From the NCBI GenBank assembly GCA_964410065.1, contig CAYPFO010000041.1, positions 1 through 30,824 on the forward strand: a stretch of DNA of 30,824 bases. The letters are read 5' to 3'. A program made the position numbers and the translations under genes. Each line of letters begins with the position of its first letter. The first letter of the stretch is position 1. The stretch is from Serpens sp964410065. Its GTDB lineage: Bacteria > Pseudomonadota > Gammaproteobacteria > Pseudomonadales > Pseudomonadaceae. The notes beneath the pieces are model-generated. The model ran no database searches, was not told the origin of the DNA, and saw only the letters and a list, made by a program, of their open reading frames with translations. Shown in pieces: positions 25,248-30,824 of the stretch.

Positions 25248-26075
25248 TTACCTCGAATCGCGCACAGGGATGCGCTTGCCTGACAACGCCTTCACGTCCT
25301 GGGCCTGGCCGTCACGTTGCGCGCCGGTGCGTGCCTGCACCAAAAGGCCAGGAATCAGCCGGCCTTCCGGCAGTTGCTGCCACAGGCGCTGCGGCAGATG
25401 CTGGCGCAGCGCCTGTGGATTGACCCGCGCCGGGTTGAAGGTGCTGCGGTAATAGGCCATCCAAAAACGTTCGCCCTCCGGGTCGGGGGTGCGCGCCAGC
25501 CGCTGCCATTCGTCGGGCGCGTCGAGACGGTAATCGAAGCTGTCGCCGTTGAAGAACACCCCATCGCGGGGCGTGGCGATCAGCCAACTGTGGCGACCCA
25601 GGCGCTCGGCAAAATGCCGGTAGGCCACTTCCAACACCTCGTGTTCAGGCTCGTACCAGGCCACGTAGTCCGGCAGGCCTTCACCCTTGAGGGGCACGAA
25701 ACGCAGGAAAGCATGCATGTGATGGATTTCCCGGCCCACCGCTTTGAGTCGCTGATGCAATTCGCTGCCGTCGCGATCCCCCGGCAACGCAGCCGCTGCA
25801 TCACCCTGGGCCACGCGCCAGAGAATCCGATAGAGCAACGCCCAACGCTCCGGCATCCGAAAGCGTGCAGCCCGCTCGAGCATGTCGAGTACGGTACGCG
25901 GCACCGTGACCCGCGCGCCTGGCGCATAACGCGCCAAGGTTTCTTCCGCGAACAGATCGGCCGGCATCAGCTCATCGCGCCAGCTCACGTAATCCGGCGG
26001 CACGCCGTCGTGCAGCAACGTGCGGGCCTTGTCGCGCCAATCGGCGAAGCCGCCGTCAATACGCACGCAGCGCAT
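25248..26075 (-). CDS. TIGR03915/DUF4130 family putative DNA repair protein (radical-SAM partner)
   Basis: A 275-residue protein of the SAM-associated DUF4130 type. It starts MRCVRIDGGFADWRDKAR, has a central VGREIHHMHAFLRFVPL block and ends with FWMAYYRSTFNPARVNP, features I associate with the partner of the TIGR03916 radical-SAM protein. In other bacteria this domain is fused to a uracil-DNA-glycosylase (UdgX-like) domain; none is present here. The ATG overlaps the radical-SAM stop by one base (TAATG), so the two are co-translated and behind the same LexA-type box. Biochemical function is unknown. Confidence 0.85.
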   Translation of the reverse strand: MRCVRIDGGFADWRDKARTLLHDGVPPDYVSWRDELMPADLFAEETLARYAPGARVTVPRTVLDMLERAARFRMPERWALLYRILWRVAQGDAAAALPGDRDGSELHQRLKAVGREIHHMHAFLRFVPLKGEGLPDYVAWYEPEHEVLEVAYRHFAERLGRHSWLIATPRDGVFFNGDSFDYRLDAPDEWQRLARTPDPEGERFWMAYYRSTFNPARVNPQALRQHLPQRLWQQLPEGRLIPGLLVQARTGAQRDGQAQDVKALSGKRIPVRDSR

Positions 26076-27289
26076 TACCAGAGCGCCATCTGCTGAACCG
26101 GCCTCTCAGCCTGCTGCTGACGCAGCCGCAGGGATTCACTGCTGTCTTGGCGCGGGCGGTAGTCGGCGGTGACGATGAATGGGCTGGCCTTGTCCAGCGC
26201 GCAGCGCAGGCGGCGCAGATCCTCGTAGCGAATTTTCCGCTGTTTGCGCAGTTGTTCAATGCGCCTGGCCGTAAGCACGCCAATACCCGGTACACGGGCA
26301 ATCAGCGCCGGTTCGGCGCGGTTCACATCCACTGGAAACTGCTCGCGGTGCTCCAGCGCCCAGGCCAGTTTCGGGTCGATATCCAGCGCCAGGTTGCCGG
26401 GCTTGCCAAGCAGTTCTTCGGCACGGAAGCCGTAACCGCGCATGAGGAAATCCGCCTGGTACAAACGGTGCTCACGCAGCAGTGGCGGTGCCGCCAGCGG
26501 CACCGTAGACGGACTGTGGGGAATTGGGCTGAACGCCGAGTAATAAACCCGCTTGAGGCGGAACTGCCGGTACAGCGTCTGCGACTTGCGCAGGATGCTG
26601 TGGTCATCGCTGTCATCAGCGCCGATGATCATCTGCGTGCTCTGCCCTGCCGGAGCGAATTTCGGCGCCTTCGCTTCACCTTCCACGGCCTGCTGTTGAT
26701 AGCGGATGGTGCCCATGGCTCGCTGAATGCCGCCAACGGTCTTTTCCGGTGCCAGGCGAATCAGGCTGGCATCGCTGGGTAGTTCAATGTTGACGCTCAG
26801 GCGGTCGGCATACCGTCCGGCCTGTTCGATCAGGGCCGGATCAGCATCGGGAATGGTCTTGAGATGGATGTAACCGCGAAACTCATGCTCGTCGCGTAAC
26901 AGGCGCGCCACCTGCACAAGTTGCTCCATGGTGTAGTCCGGCGAGCGGATGATGCCGGAGCTCAGGAACAGCCCGCTGATGCAGTTGCGCCGATACAGAT
27001 CGAGGGTCAGCGTCACCACTTCCTCGGGCGTGAAGCGCGCGCGGGGTACATCGCTGGAACGACGGTTCACGCAGTACTGACAGTCGTACAAACAGAAATT
27101 GGTGAGCAGGATCTTCAGCAGCGACACGCAGCGGCCATCCGGCGTGAAGCTGTGGCAGATGCCCATACCGTTGGTGGAGCCCAGCCCCGCCTTGCCTTTG
27201 GAGCTGCGCTGCGGCACACCACTGCTGGCACACGACACGTCGTACTTGGCCGCATCGGCGAGAATGCTCAGCTTGTCGATGAGTTGCAC
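26075..27289 (-). CDS. TIGR03916 family putative DNA modification/repair radical SAM protein
   Basis: A 404-residue radical-SAM protein. The [4Fe-4S] motif CX3CX2C is CLYDCQYC at residues 66-73. The core also has LFLSSGIIRSPDYT (the GGE-like site) and a late QMIIGADDSDD strand. A helix-hairpin-helix (ARVPGIGVLTARRIEQLRKQRKI), a DNA-binding element, is near residues 330-352. I chose the GTG at 27289: GGAG lies 8 nt upstream, and QLIDKLSILADAAKYDVSCASSG matches the family start. ATGs at 27316 and 27343 lie within or beyond the LexA-type palindrome and cannot be the usual start. Its mechanism is unknown; a repair role fits the SOS-type promoter. Confidence 0.9.
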   Translation of the reverse strand: MQLIDKLSILADAAKYDVSCASSGVPQRSSKGKAGLGSTNGMGICHSFTPDGRCVSLLKILLTNFCLYDCQYCVNRRSSDVPRARFTPEEVVTLTLDLYRRNCISGLFLSSGIIRSPDYTMEQLVQVARLLRDEHEFRGYIHLKTIPDADPALIEQAGRYADRLSVNIELPSDASLIRLAPEKTVGGIQRAMGTIRYQQQAVEGEAKAPKFAPAGQSTQMIIGADDSDDHSILRKSQTLYRQFRLKRVYYSAFSPIPHSPSTVPLAAPPLLREHRLYQADFLMRGYGFRAEELLGKPGNLALDIDPKLAWALEHREQFPVDVNRAEPALIARVPGIGVLTARRIEQLRKQRKIRYEDLRRLRCALDKASPFIVTADYRPRQDSSESLRLRQQQAERPVQQMALW

Positions 27290-27303
27290 GTGGCGCTCTC
27301 CGG

Positions 27304-27329
27304 GTATACTGTACATAAACACAGTATAC
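27304..27329. promoter_or_regulatory. LexA box (SOS operator) between the radical-SAM and NUDIX genes
   Basis: CTGT-N8-ACAG (27309-27324) is the perfect core of the gamma-proteobacterial LexA site, and the arms extend to a 9-bp perfect inverted repeat (GTATACTGT / ACAGTATAC, 27304-27312 and 27321-27329). On the minus strand TATACT inside the box, with CTGGCA 18 nt upstream, makes a plausible promoter whose -10 would be covered by LexA. The box is 20 nt before the radical-SAM GTG and 45 nt before the NUDIX GTG. Confidence 0.85.
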
Positions 27330-27373
27330 GGAGCTGCGCTCACCTTGCCAGCCCCACCACAAGGAAAACTTGC

Positions 27374-27784
27374 GTGACCTCACCCTACATTCACATTGCC
27401 GCTGCCCTCATCTACAACACCCAACGCGAGATGCTGCTGGTGCGTAAGGCCGATACGCCGTATTTCATGCAGGCGGGCGGCAAGCTGGAAGCTGACGAAC
27501 AGCCTATCGACGCCCTGCGCCGGGAACTGAATGAAGAGCTGGGTATCGACCTGATGGACCGGCAGGCCGTTTACCTGGGTAACTTCAGCGCCGCGGCCGC
27601 CAATGAACCGGGTTGCCAAGTAGTCGCAGAACTCTTCGCTCTGCAACTCGACCAGCCACTGCAGGCCAAAGCCGAAATTGCCGAAGCGCGGTGGGTCAGT
27701 TTCGCTGAAGCCGAACAGCTGTCCCTGGCCGAGCTTACCCGTGAACAGGTGCTACCGCTGGCCCGGCAACTGCTGTCGGCATAA
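27374..27784 (+). CDS. NUDIX hydrolase
   Basis: A 136-residue single-domain NUDIX pyrophosphohydrolase, acting on a nucleoside diphosphate linked to some other moiety. The Nudix box GX5EX7REUXEEXGU is complete at residues 36-58 (G36, E42, R50-E51-L52, E54-E55, G57). The start is GTG at 27374 with AAGGA 8 nt upstream. The frame is open for a long way upstream, but that region is antisense to the radical-SAM gene and is not coding. The substrate cannot be read from the sequence. It diverges from the radical-SAM operon across the LexA box. Confidence 0.9.
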   Translation: MTSPYIHIAAALIYNTQREMLLVRKADTPYFMQAGGKLEADEQPIDALRRELNEELGIDLMDRQAVYLGNFSAAAANEPGCQVVAELFALQLDQPLQAKAEIAEARWVSFAEAEQLSLAELTREQVLPLARQLLSA

Positions 27785-27818
27785 CGCGCCTCTTCGCACC
27801 GACTTCGCCTTTGCCCGT

Positions 27819-29716
27819 TCACAGCTGTACTTGACTGCCCAGCTCCACCACCCGGTTGGCCGGCAACTGGAAGTAATGCAGGCTGCTGTTGGCGTTGCGC
27901 TGCAAGAAGGCGAACAGCTGGGTGCGCCACAGCGCCATGCGCGGTCGCGGGCCAGGAATCAGCGTCTCGCGACTGAGGAAATAAGTGGTGCGCAAGGGTT
28001 CGAACGGCTTGCCGTCCAGGCTCACTTGCCGCAGCGCAGCGGGCACATCGGGCTTGTCCATGAAGCCGAACGACAGCACCACGCGGTAAAAGCCCTGCCC
28101 GGAGGCTTCCACTTGGGCCCGCTCATGGGGCGCCACTCGCGGACAGTCGAGCGTCAGCACGGTCAGCAGCACGACCCGCTCATGCAATACCTGATTGTGC
28201 TGCAGGTTATGCAGCAAGGCCGGCGGTACCGACTCCGGATGCGCGGTGAGAAACACAGCGGTGCCCCGCACCCGCCGGGGCGGCTGGCCGAGCAGGCTGT
28301 CGATGAACACCGGCAACGGCAAGGCCAATTCGCCCAGGCGCTGGTAGAGAATCTGCCGGCCGCGTTTCCAGGTGGTCATCAGGGCGAACAAGGTAATCCC
28401 GACCAGCACCGGGAAGGCACCACCCTCCAGCACTTTCGGCAGACAGGCGAGAAAGAACAGGCTGTCGACCACCAGAAAACCAAGCAGCAGCGGCAGTGCC
28501 TGCCACTTCGGCAGTTTCCACTGCAACAGCATCACCACCGCCACCAGCAGGCTGGTGCACAGCATGGTGCCGGTCACCGCCACGCCATAAGCCGAGGCCA
28601 GCGCACTGGAACTGCCGAACCCCAGGACCAGCAAGACCACGCCCACGAGCAGCGCCCGGTTCACCACGGCGATGTAAATCTGCCCTTCCATGTGCTCCGA
28701 GGTGTGCTGGATCAGCATGCGGGGCACATAACCGAGCTGGATGGCCTGGCGGGTCAGCGAGAAGGCACCGGAGATAACCGCCTGCGAGGCGATGATGGTT
28801 GCCAGCGTGGCCAGCCCGATCAACGGCAGCAAGGCCCAGGCCGGGGCCAGCAGGTAGAAGGGGTTGCGCGCAGCCAGGGGATCACCCAGCAGCAGGGCGC
28901 CCTGGCCAAAGTAATTGAGCAGCAGCGCCGGCAACACGAGGAAAAACCAGGCCCGCGCAATCGGCCGGCGACCGAAGTGACCTAAGTCGGCATACAGCGC
29001 TTCGGCGCCGGTCAGCGCCAGCACCACCGCGCCCAGCACGGTGACGCCGATGCCCGGGTGGATGATAAAGAACTGCACCGCCCAATAGGGATTCAAGGCC
29101 TGCAACACGGTTGGCTGCTGACAGATGCCATACGCGCCCAGGCCACCCAGCACCAGAAACCACCCCACCATCAACGGTCCGAACAACAACCCCAGCCTGG
29201 CGGTACCGTGTTTTTGCAGCAGAAACAGCCCGACCAGCACTGTCAGCGTCAGTGGAATGACCCAACGGCTCACGCCCTCGAAGGCGACCTCCAGCCCTTC
29301 AATGGCTGACAGCACGGAAATCGCCGGGGTGATCATGCTGTCGCCATAAAACAACGCCGCGCCGCACAGGCCTACCATCCCCAGTCCCATGCTCAGGCGG
29401 GGATAGGGTCGGGCCGCGCGCTGGGCCAGGGCGAGCAATGCCATTGCTCCACCTTCGCCCTGGTTGTCGGCACGCAGCACGAACAGCACGTACTTCACCG
29501 ACACCACCCAGAGCAGCGACCAGCAGATCAGCGAGAGAATTCCCAGCACGCCCGCGTGGTCGACACTCACACCGTATCGCCCGGAAAACACTTCCTTGAG
29601 GGTGTACAGCGGACTGGTGCCGATATCGCCATAGACCACCCGGTGGCCGCCACCAGCAGGCCGAAGCCGGATGCATGCTGCGCTGGTGCTACTGCCTCGT
29701 TGCCCGCCTCGTCCAC
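27819..29716 (-). CDS. kup: Kup potassium uptake protein, with an apparent 1-nt frameshift near the start
   Basis: Low-affinity K+ (K+/H+) transporter of the KUP/HAK/KT family, with about 12 membrane spans and a C-terminal cytoplasmic domain. From VVYGDIGTSPLYTLKEVF onward the frame is intact to the stop (family motif, ADNQGEGG, GDSMITPAISVLSA). Upstream of VVYGDIG this frame reads ACIRLRPAGGGHR, unlike any Kup, whereas the next frame reads ASGFGLLVAATG, as expected. The frames would join if one G were added in the GGG at 29639-29641. The expected start in that other frame is GTG 29716, with GAGGAG 6 nt upstream. The frame carrying the body of the gene stays open to an ATG at 29750, which has no clear ribosome-binding site. 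It is either a real mutation or a sequence error. Confidence 0.85.
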
Positions 29717-29872
29717 CCTGCTCTCCTCGCCAACCACTCGGGTTGAGCATGGACCCGCGGATTAAGGGGGGACAACTGCCGATCTAACCGGGTCCGACGC
29801 TCCGCATCGCACTCAGATCGCACTCTTCGCGACCCCGGGCTGAACGTACGATCGGAAAGCATACGGGGCGCC

Positions 29873-29901
29873 TTGTAGCACACTGGTAAGGCGCATAGGC
29901 T
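29873..29901 (+). promoter_or_regulatory. Putative ccdAB promoter
   Basis: TTGTAG (29873-29878), a 17-nt spacer and TAGGCT (29896-29901). The -10 is weak but lies inside the palindrome at 29891-29907, as expected for an autoregulated toxin-antitoxin operon. Confidence 0.35.
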
Positions 29902-29907
29902 ATGCGC
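29891..29907. promoter_or_regulatory. Palindrome upstream of ccdA, candidate CcdAB operator
   Basis: GCGCATA, GGC, TATGCGC: a perfect 7-bp inverted repeat with a 3-bp centre, 24 nt before the ccdA ATG. Ribbon-helix-helix antitoxins such as CcdA bind short palindromes over their own promoter. Confidence 0.5.
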
Positions 29908-29930
29908 ATAAAGCCAAGAGGGTGGTGCAC

Positions 29931-30176
29931 ATGAATTCCACATTCAACACACAGGCAGCGAAGAAAGCCACGAACGTCAGCATCAACAGCGATCTGCTTG
30001 CCAAGGCCAGGGAACTGAAAATCAACCTGTCGGCCACTCTCGAAGAAGCCTTGGCCGAACGGGTAAATGCCAGTCAACGTGAGCGGTGGAAGCGAGAGAA
30101 CCAGGCCGCCATCAAGGCCTATAACAATCTGGTCGAGGCCCAGGGAACCTTCAGCGACACGTTGAGAGGATTTTGA
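29931..30176 (+). CDS. ccdA: CcdA-type antitoxin
   Basis: Antitoxin of a type II pair, 81 residues. The N-terminal ribbon-helix-helix (ATNVSINSDLLAKARELKINLSATLEEAL, about residues 12-40) gives DNA binding, and the C-terminal region (WKRENQAAIKAYNNLVEAQGTFSDTLRGF) is the CcdB-binding tail, with the conserved W, YN and G-x-FSDxLRxF residues. The ATG at 29931 has GAGG at 29917-29920; GTG codons at 29922 and 29925 are alternatives. The stop TGA overlaps the ccdB ATG by one base. Confidence 0.9.
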   Translation: MNSTFNTQAAKKATNVSINSDLLAKARELKINLSATLEEALAERVNASQRERWKRENQAAIKAYNNLVEAQGTFSDTLRGF

Positions 30177-30493
30177 TGGCCCAGTTCAAGGTTTACCTAA
30201 ATCCAAACCAGTCAACCCGCCAAACCTACCCATATCTTCTGGATATCCAATCCAACCTGCTCGACGAACTTCGCACCACGGTCGTGATTCCGCTCAGCCC
30301 CGCCAGCCTTGCAGGAGCAGCTACCCTGGCGAAGCTGTGCCCAACGCTCCTAATCGAAGGCGAGTCATTCATTGCCATTACCCAGCAAATTGCGGGCATA
30401 GACAGGAAGCATGTCGGGGAGGAAGTCTGTGACCTTTCGCAGAACCGCGCAGAAATCATTGCAGCGGTTGACTTCATGATTTCTGGGATTTGA
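30176..30493 (+). CDS. ccdB: CcdB-type toxin (DNA gyrase poison family)
   Basis: Toxin partner of CcdA, 105 residues. The start AQFKVYLNPN and the blocks YPYLLDIQSNLLDEL, VVIPLSP, LCPTLLIEGESFIAIT and GEEVCDLSQNRAEIIAAVDFMISGI cover the whole CcdB fold, so the gene looks intact. The F-plasmid protein ends in WGI, the gyrase contact; here the last three residues are SGI. AGAGGA lies 5 nt before the ATG. The first 60 bases of the coding region from 30181 are 45% GC by my count, well below the neighbouring genes, which suggests transfer. Activity on gyrase is a family inference. Confidence 0.9.
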   Translation: MAQFKVYLNPNQSTRQTYPYLLDIQSNLLDELRTTVVIPLSPASLAGAATLAKLCPTLLIEGESFIAITQQIAGIDRKHVGEEVCDLSQNRAEIIAAVDFMISGI

Positions 30494-30501
30494 TCAGCTG
30501 G

Positions 30502-30556
30502 AGGACGCCGGAGCGTCAAGAGCGGCATTACCACACGGAGCGTGGGAACGATCAAG
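30502..30556. repeat. Pseudomonas dispersed intergenic repeat fragment
   Basis: A short stretch with two small hairpins, GACGC-CGGA-GCGTC (30504-30517) and CCAC-N7-GTGG (30531-30545), followed by GGGAACGATCAAG. The GGAGCGT...GGAGCGTGGGAACGATC pattern is one I recognise as recurring between genes in many Pseudomonas genomes. It occupies the gap between ccdB and the terminator. Confidence 0.45.
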
Positions 30557-30593
30557 TGGCGCATCGGTCGCATCACAACTTCTAAACCCCAAT

Positions 30594-30629
30594 AAAAAAC
30601 CCGCCCGGCCTACGCCGAGCGGGTTTTTT
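30594..30629. terminator. Bidirectional rho-independent terminator between ccdB and metK
   Basis: AAAAAACCCGC (30594-30604) pairs perfectly with GCGGGTTTTTT (30619-30629), with an inner CGGC/GCCG stem and a CTAC loop interrupted by one C-A mismatch. U tracts lie on both strands, so it can end both ccdAB (+) and metK (-). Confidence 0.9.
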
Positions 30630-30648
30630 GTTTTTGCAGCGAGCTGCC

Positions 30649-30824
30649 TTACAACCCAGCAGCCGCGCGCAGGTCGGCGGCCTTGTCGGTCTGCTCCCAG
30701 CTGAAGGTGGTGAAGGTGTCGTCACCGACAGTCACCTGCTGTGGGATACGGCCAAAGTGGCCGTAAGCTGCGGTGGCCTGGTACATCGGGTGCAGCAGGT
30801 CGAGCATGCGGGTGATGGCGTACG
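30649..30824 (-). CDS. metK: S-adenosylmethionine synthase, C-terminal fragment (runs off the window)
   Basis: The last 57 residues of MetK, which makes SAM from methionine and ATP. The translation reads YAITRMLDLLHPMYQATAAYGHFGR, then PQQVTVGDDTFTTFSWEQTDKA and ADLRAAAGL, which is the conserved C-terminal domain end in Pseudomonas. The 5' part lies beyond position 30824. The stop codon is followed 20 nt later by the shared terminator. Confidence 0.92.
   Translation of the reverse strand, partial: YAITRMLDLLHPMYQATAAYGHFGRIPQQVTVGDDTFTTFSWEQTDKAADLRAAAGL

Noticed and set aside
24167..25423. 418-codon plus-strand frame opposite fbp
   Set aside because: Shadow of fbp; rich in His/Gly/Val/Gln and without family similarity.
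26921..27373. N-terminal extension of the NUDIX frame
   Set aside because: The frame is open but runs antisense to the radical-SAM gene. The Nudix domain starts after GTG 27374, which has a ribosome-binding site.
27678..28985. 435-codon plus-strand frame opposite kup
   Set aside because: Shadow of kup. Composition (Gln/His/Arg-rich) reflects the antisense of hydrophobic codons.
1..30824. CRISPR arrays, tRNA genes, insertion sequences, prophage genes
   Set aside because: No regularly spaced direct repeats, cloverleaf-type segments, transposase or phage genes were found by reading both strands.

Overview
The window is a chromosomal segment of a Pseudomonas species. This rests on gene content and order (priA-argS-SPOR-hslVU-DUF971-phaC1ZC2D/phaFI-ubiEJB-hisIE-tatABC-rsmE is the block I know from Pseudomonas), on class II (medium-chain-length) PHA synthases, and on GC-rich codon usage. 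I cannot name the species.

Layout. 1-58: a strong rrn-like promoter leading leftward out of the window. 59-1258: tyrS (-). 1448-6231: priA, argS and a SPOR-domain protein (+). 6366-8339: a sigma-32-type promoter followed by hslVU. 8410-8781: a DUF971 protein. 9034-15528: the complete mcl-PHA locus, with phaC1-phaZ-phaC2-phaD on + and phaI-phaF on -, converging on a shared hairpin, plus a small PHA-system protein (-). 15661-18655: ubiE-ubiJ-ubiB with overlapping ends. 18740-21660: hisI-hisE-tatA-tatB-tatC-rsmE. 21686-25165: a leftward run of dtd, pip, a small lipoprotein, a DUF924 protein and fbp. 25248-27784: a radical-SAM protein and a DUF4130/TIGR03915 partner (-), divergent from a NUDIX hydrolase (+) across a perfect LexA-type box. 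27819-29716: kup (-), apparently frameshifted near its start. 29931-30493: a chromosomal ccdAB toxin-antitoxin pair. 30594-30629: a bidirectional terminator. 30649-30824: the 3' end of metK (-).

How the genes work together. The PHA block makes, degrades and packages storage polyester: two synthases, a depolymerase, a TetR-type regulator and two phasins. Candidate PhaD operators (6-bp half-sites, 8-bp spacer) lie at both the phaC1 and phaI promoters. The ubi, his and tat blocks are housekeeping (ubiquinone synthesis, histidine steps 2-3, twin-arginine export).

The part most worth following up is 25248-27784. A CX3CX2C radical-SAM protein with a helix-hairpin-helix tail and its co-translated partner sit behind a CTGT-N8-ACAG palindrome with 9-bp perfect arms, and a NUDIX gene diverges from the same site. 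This points to a DNA-damage-inducible, poorly characterised repair or nucleotide-sanitising module. No CRISPR array, tRNA, complete rRNA, insertion sequence or prophage gene was seen.
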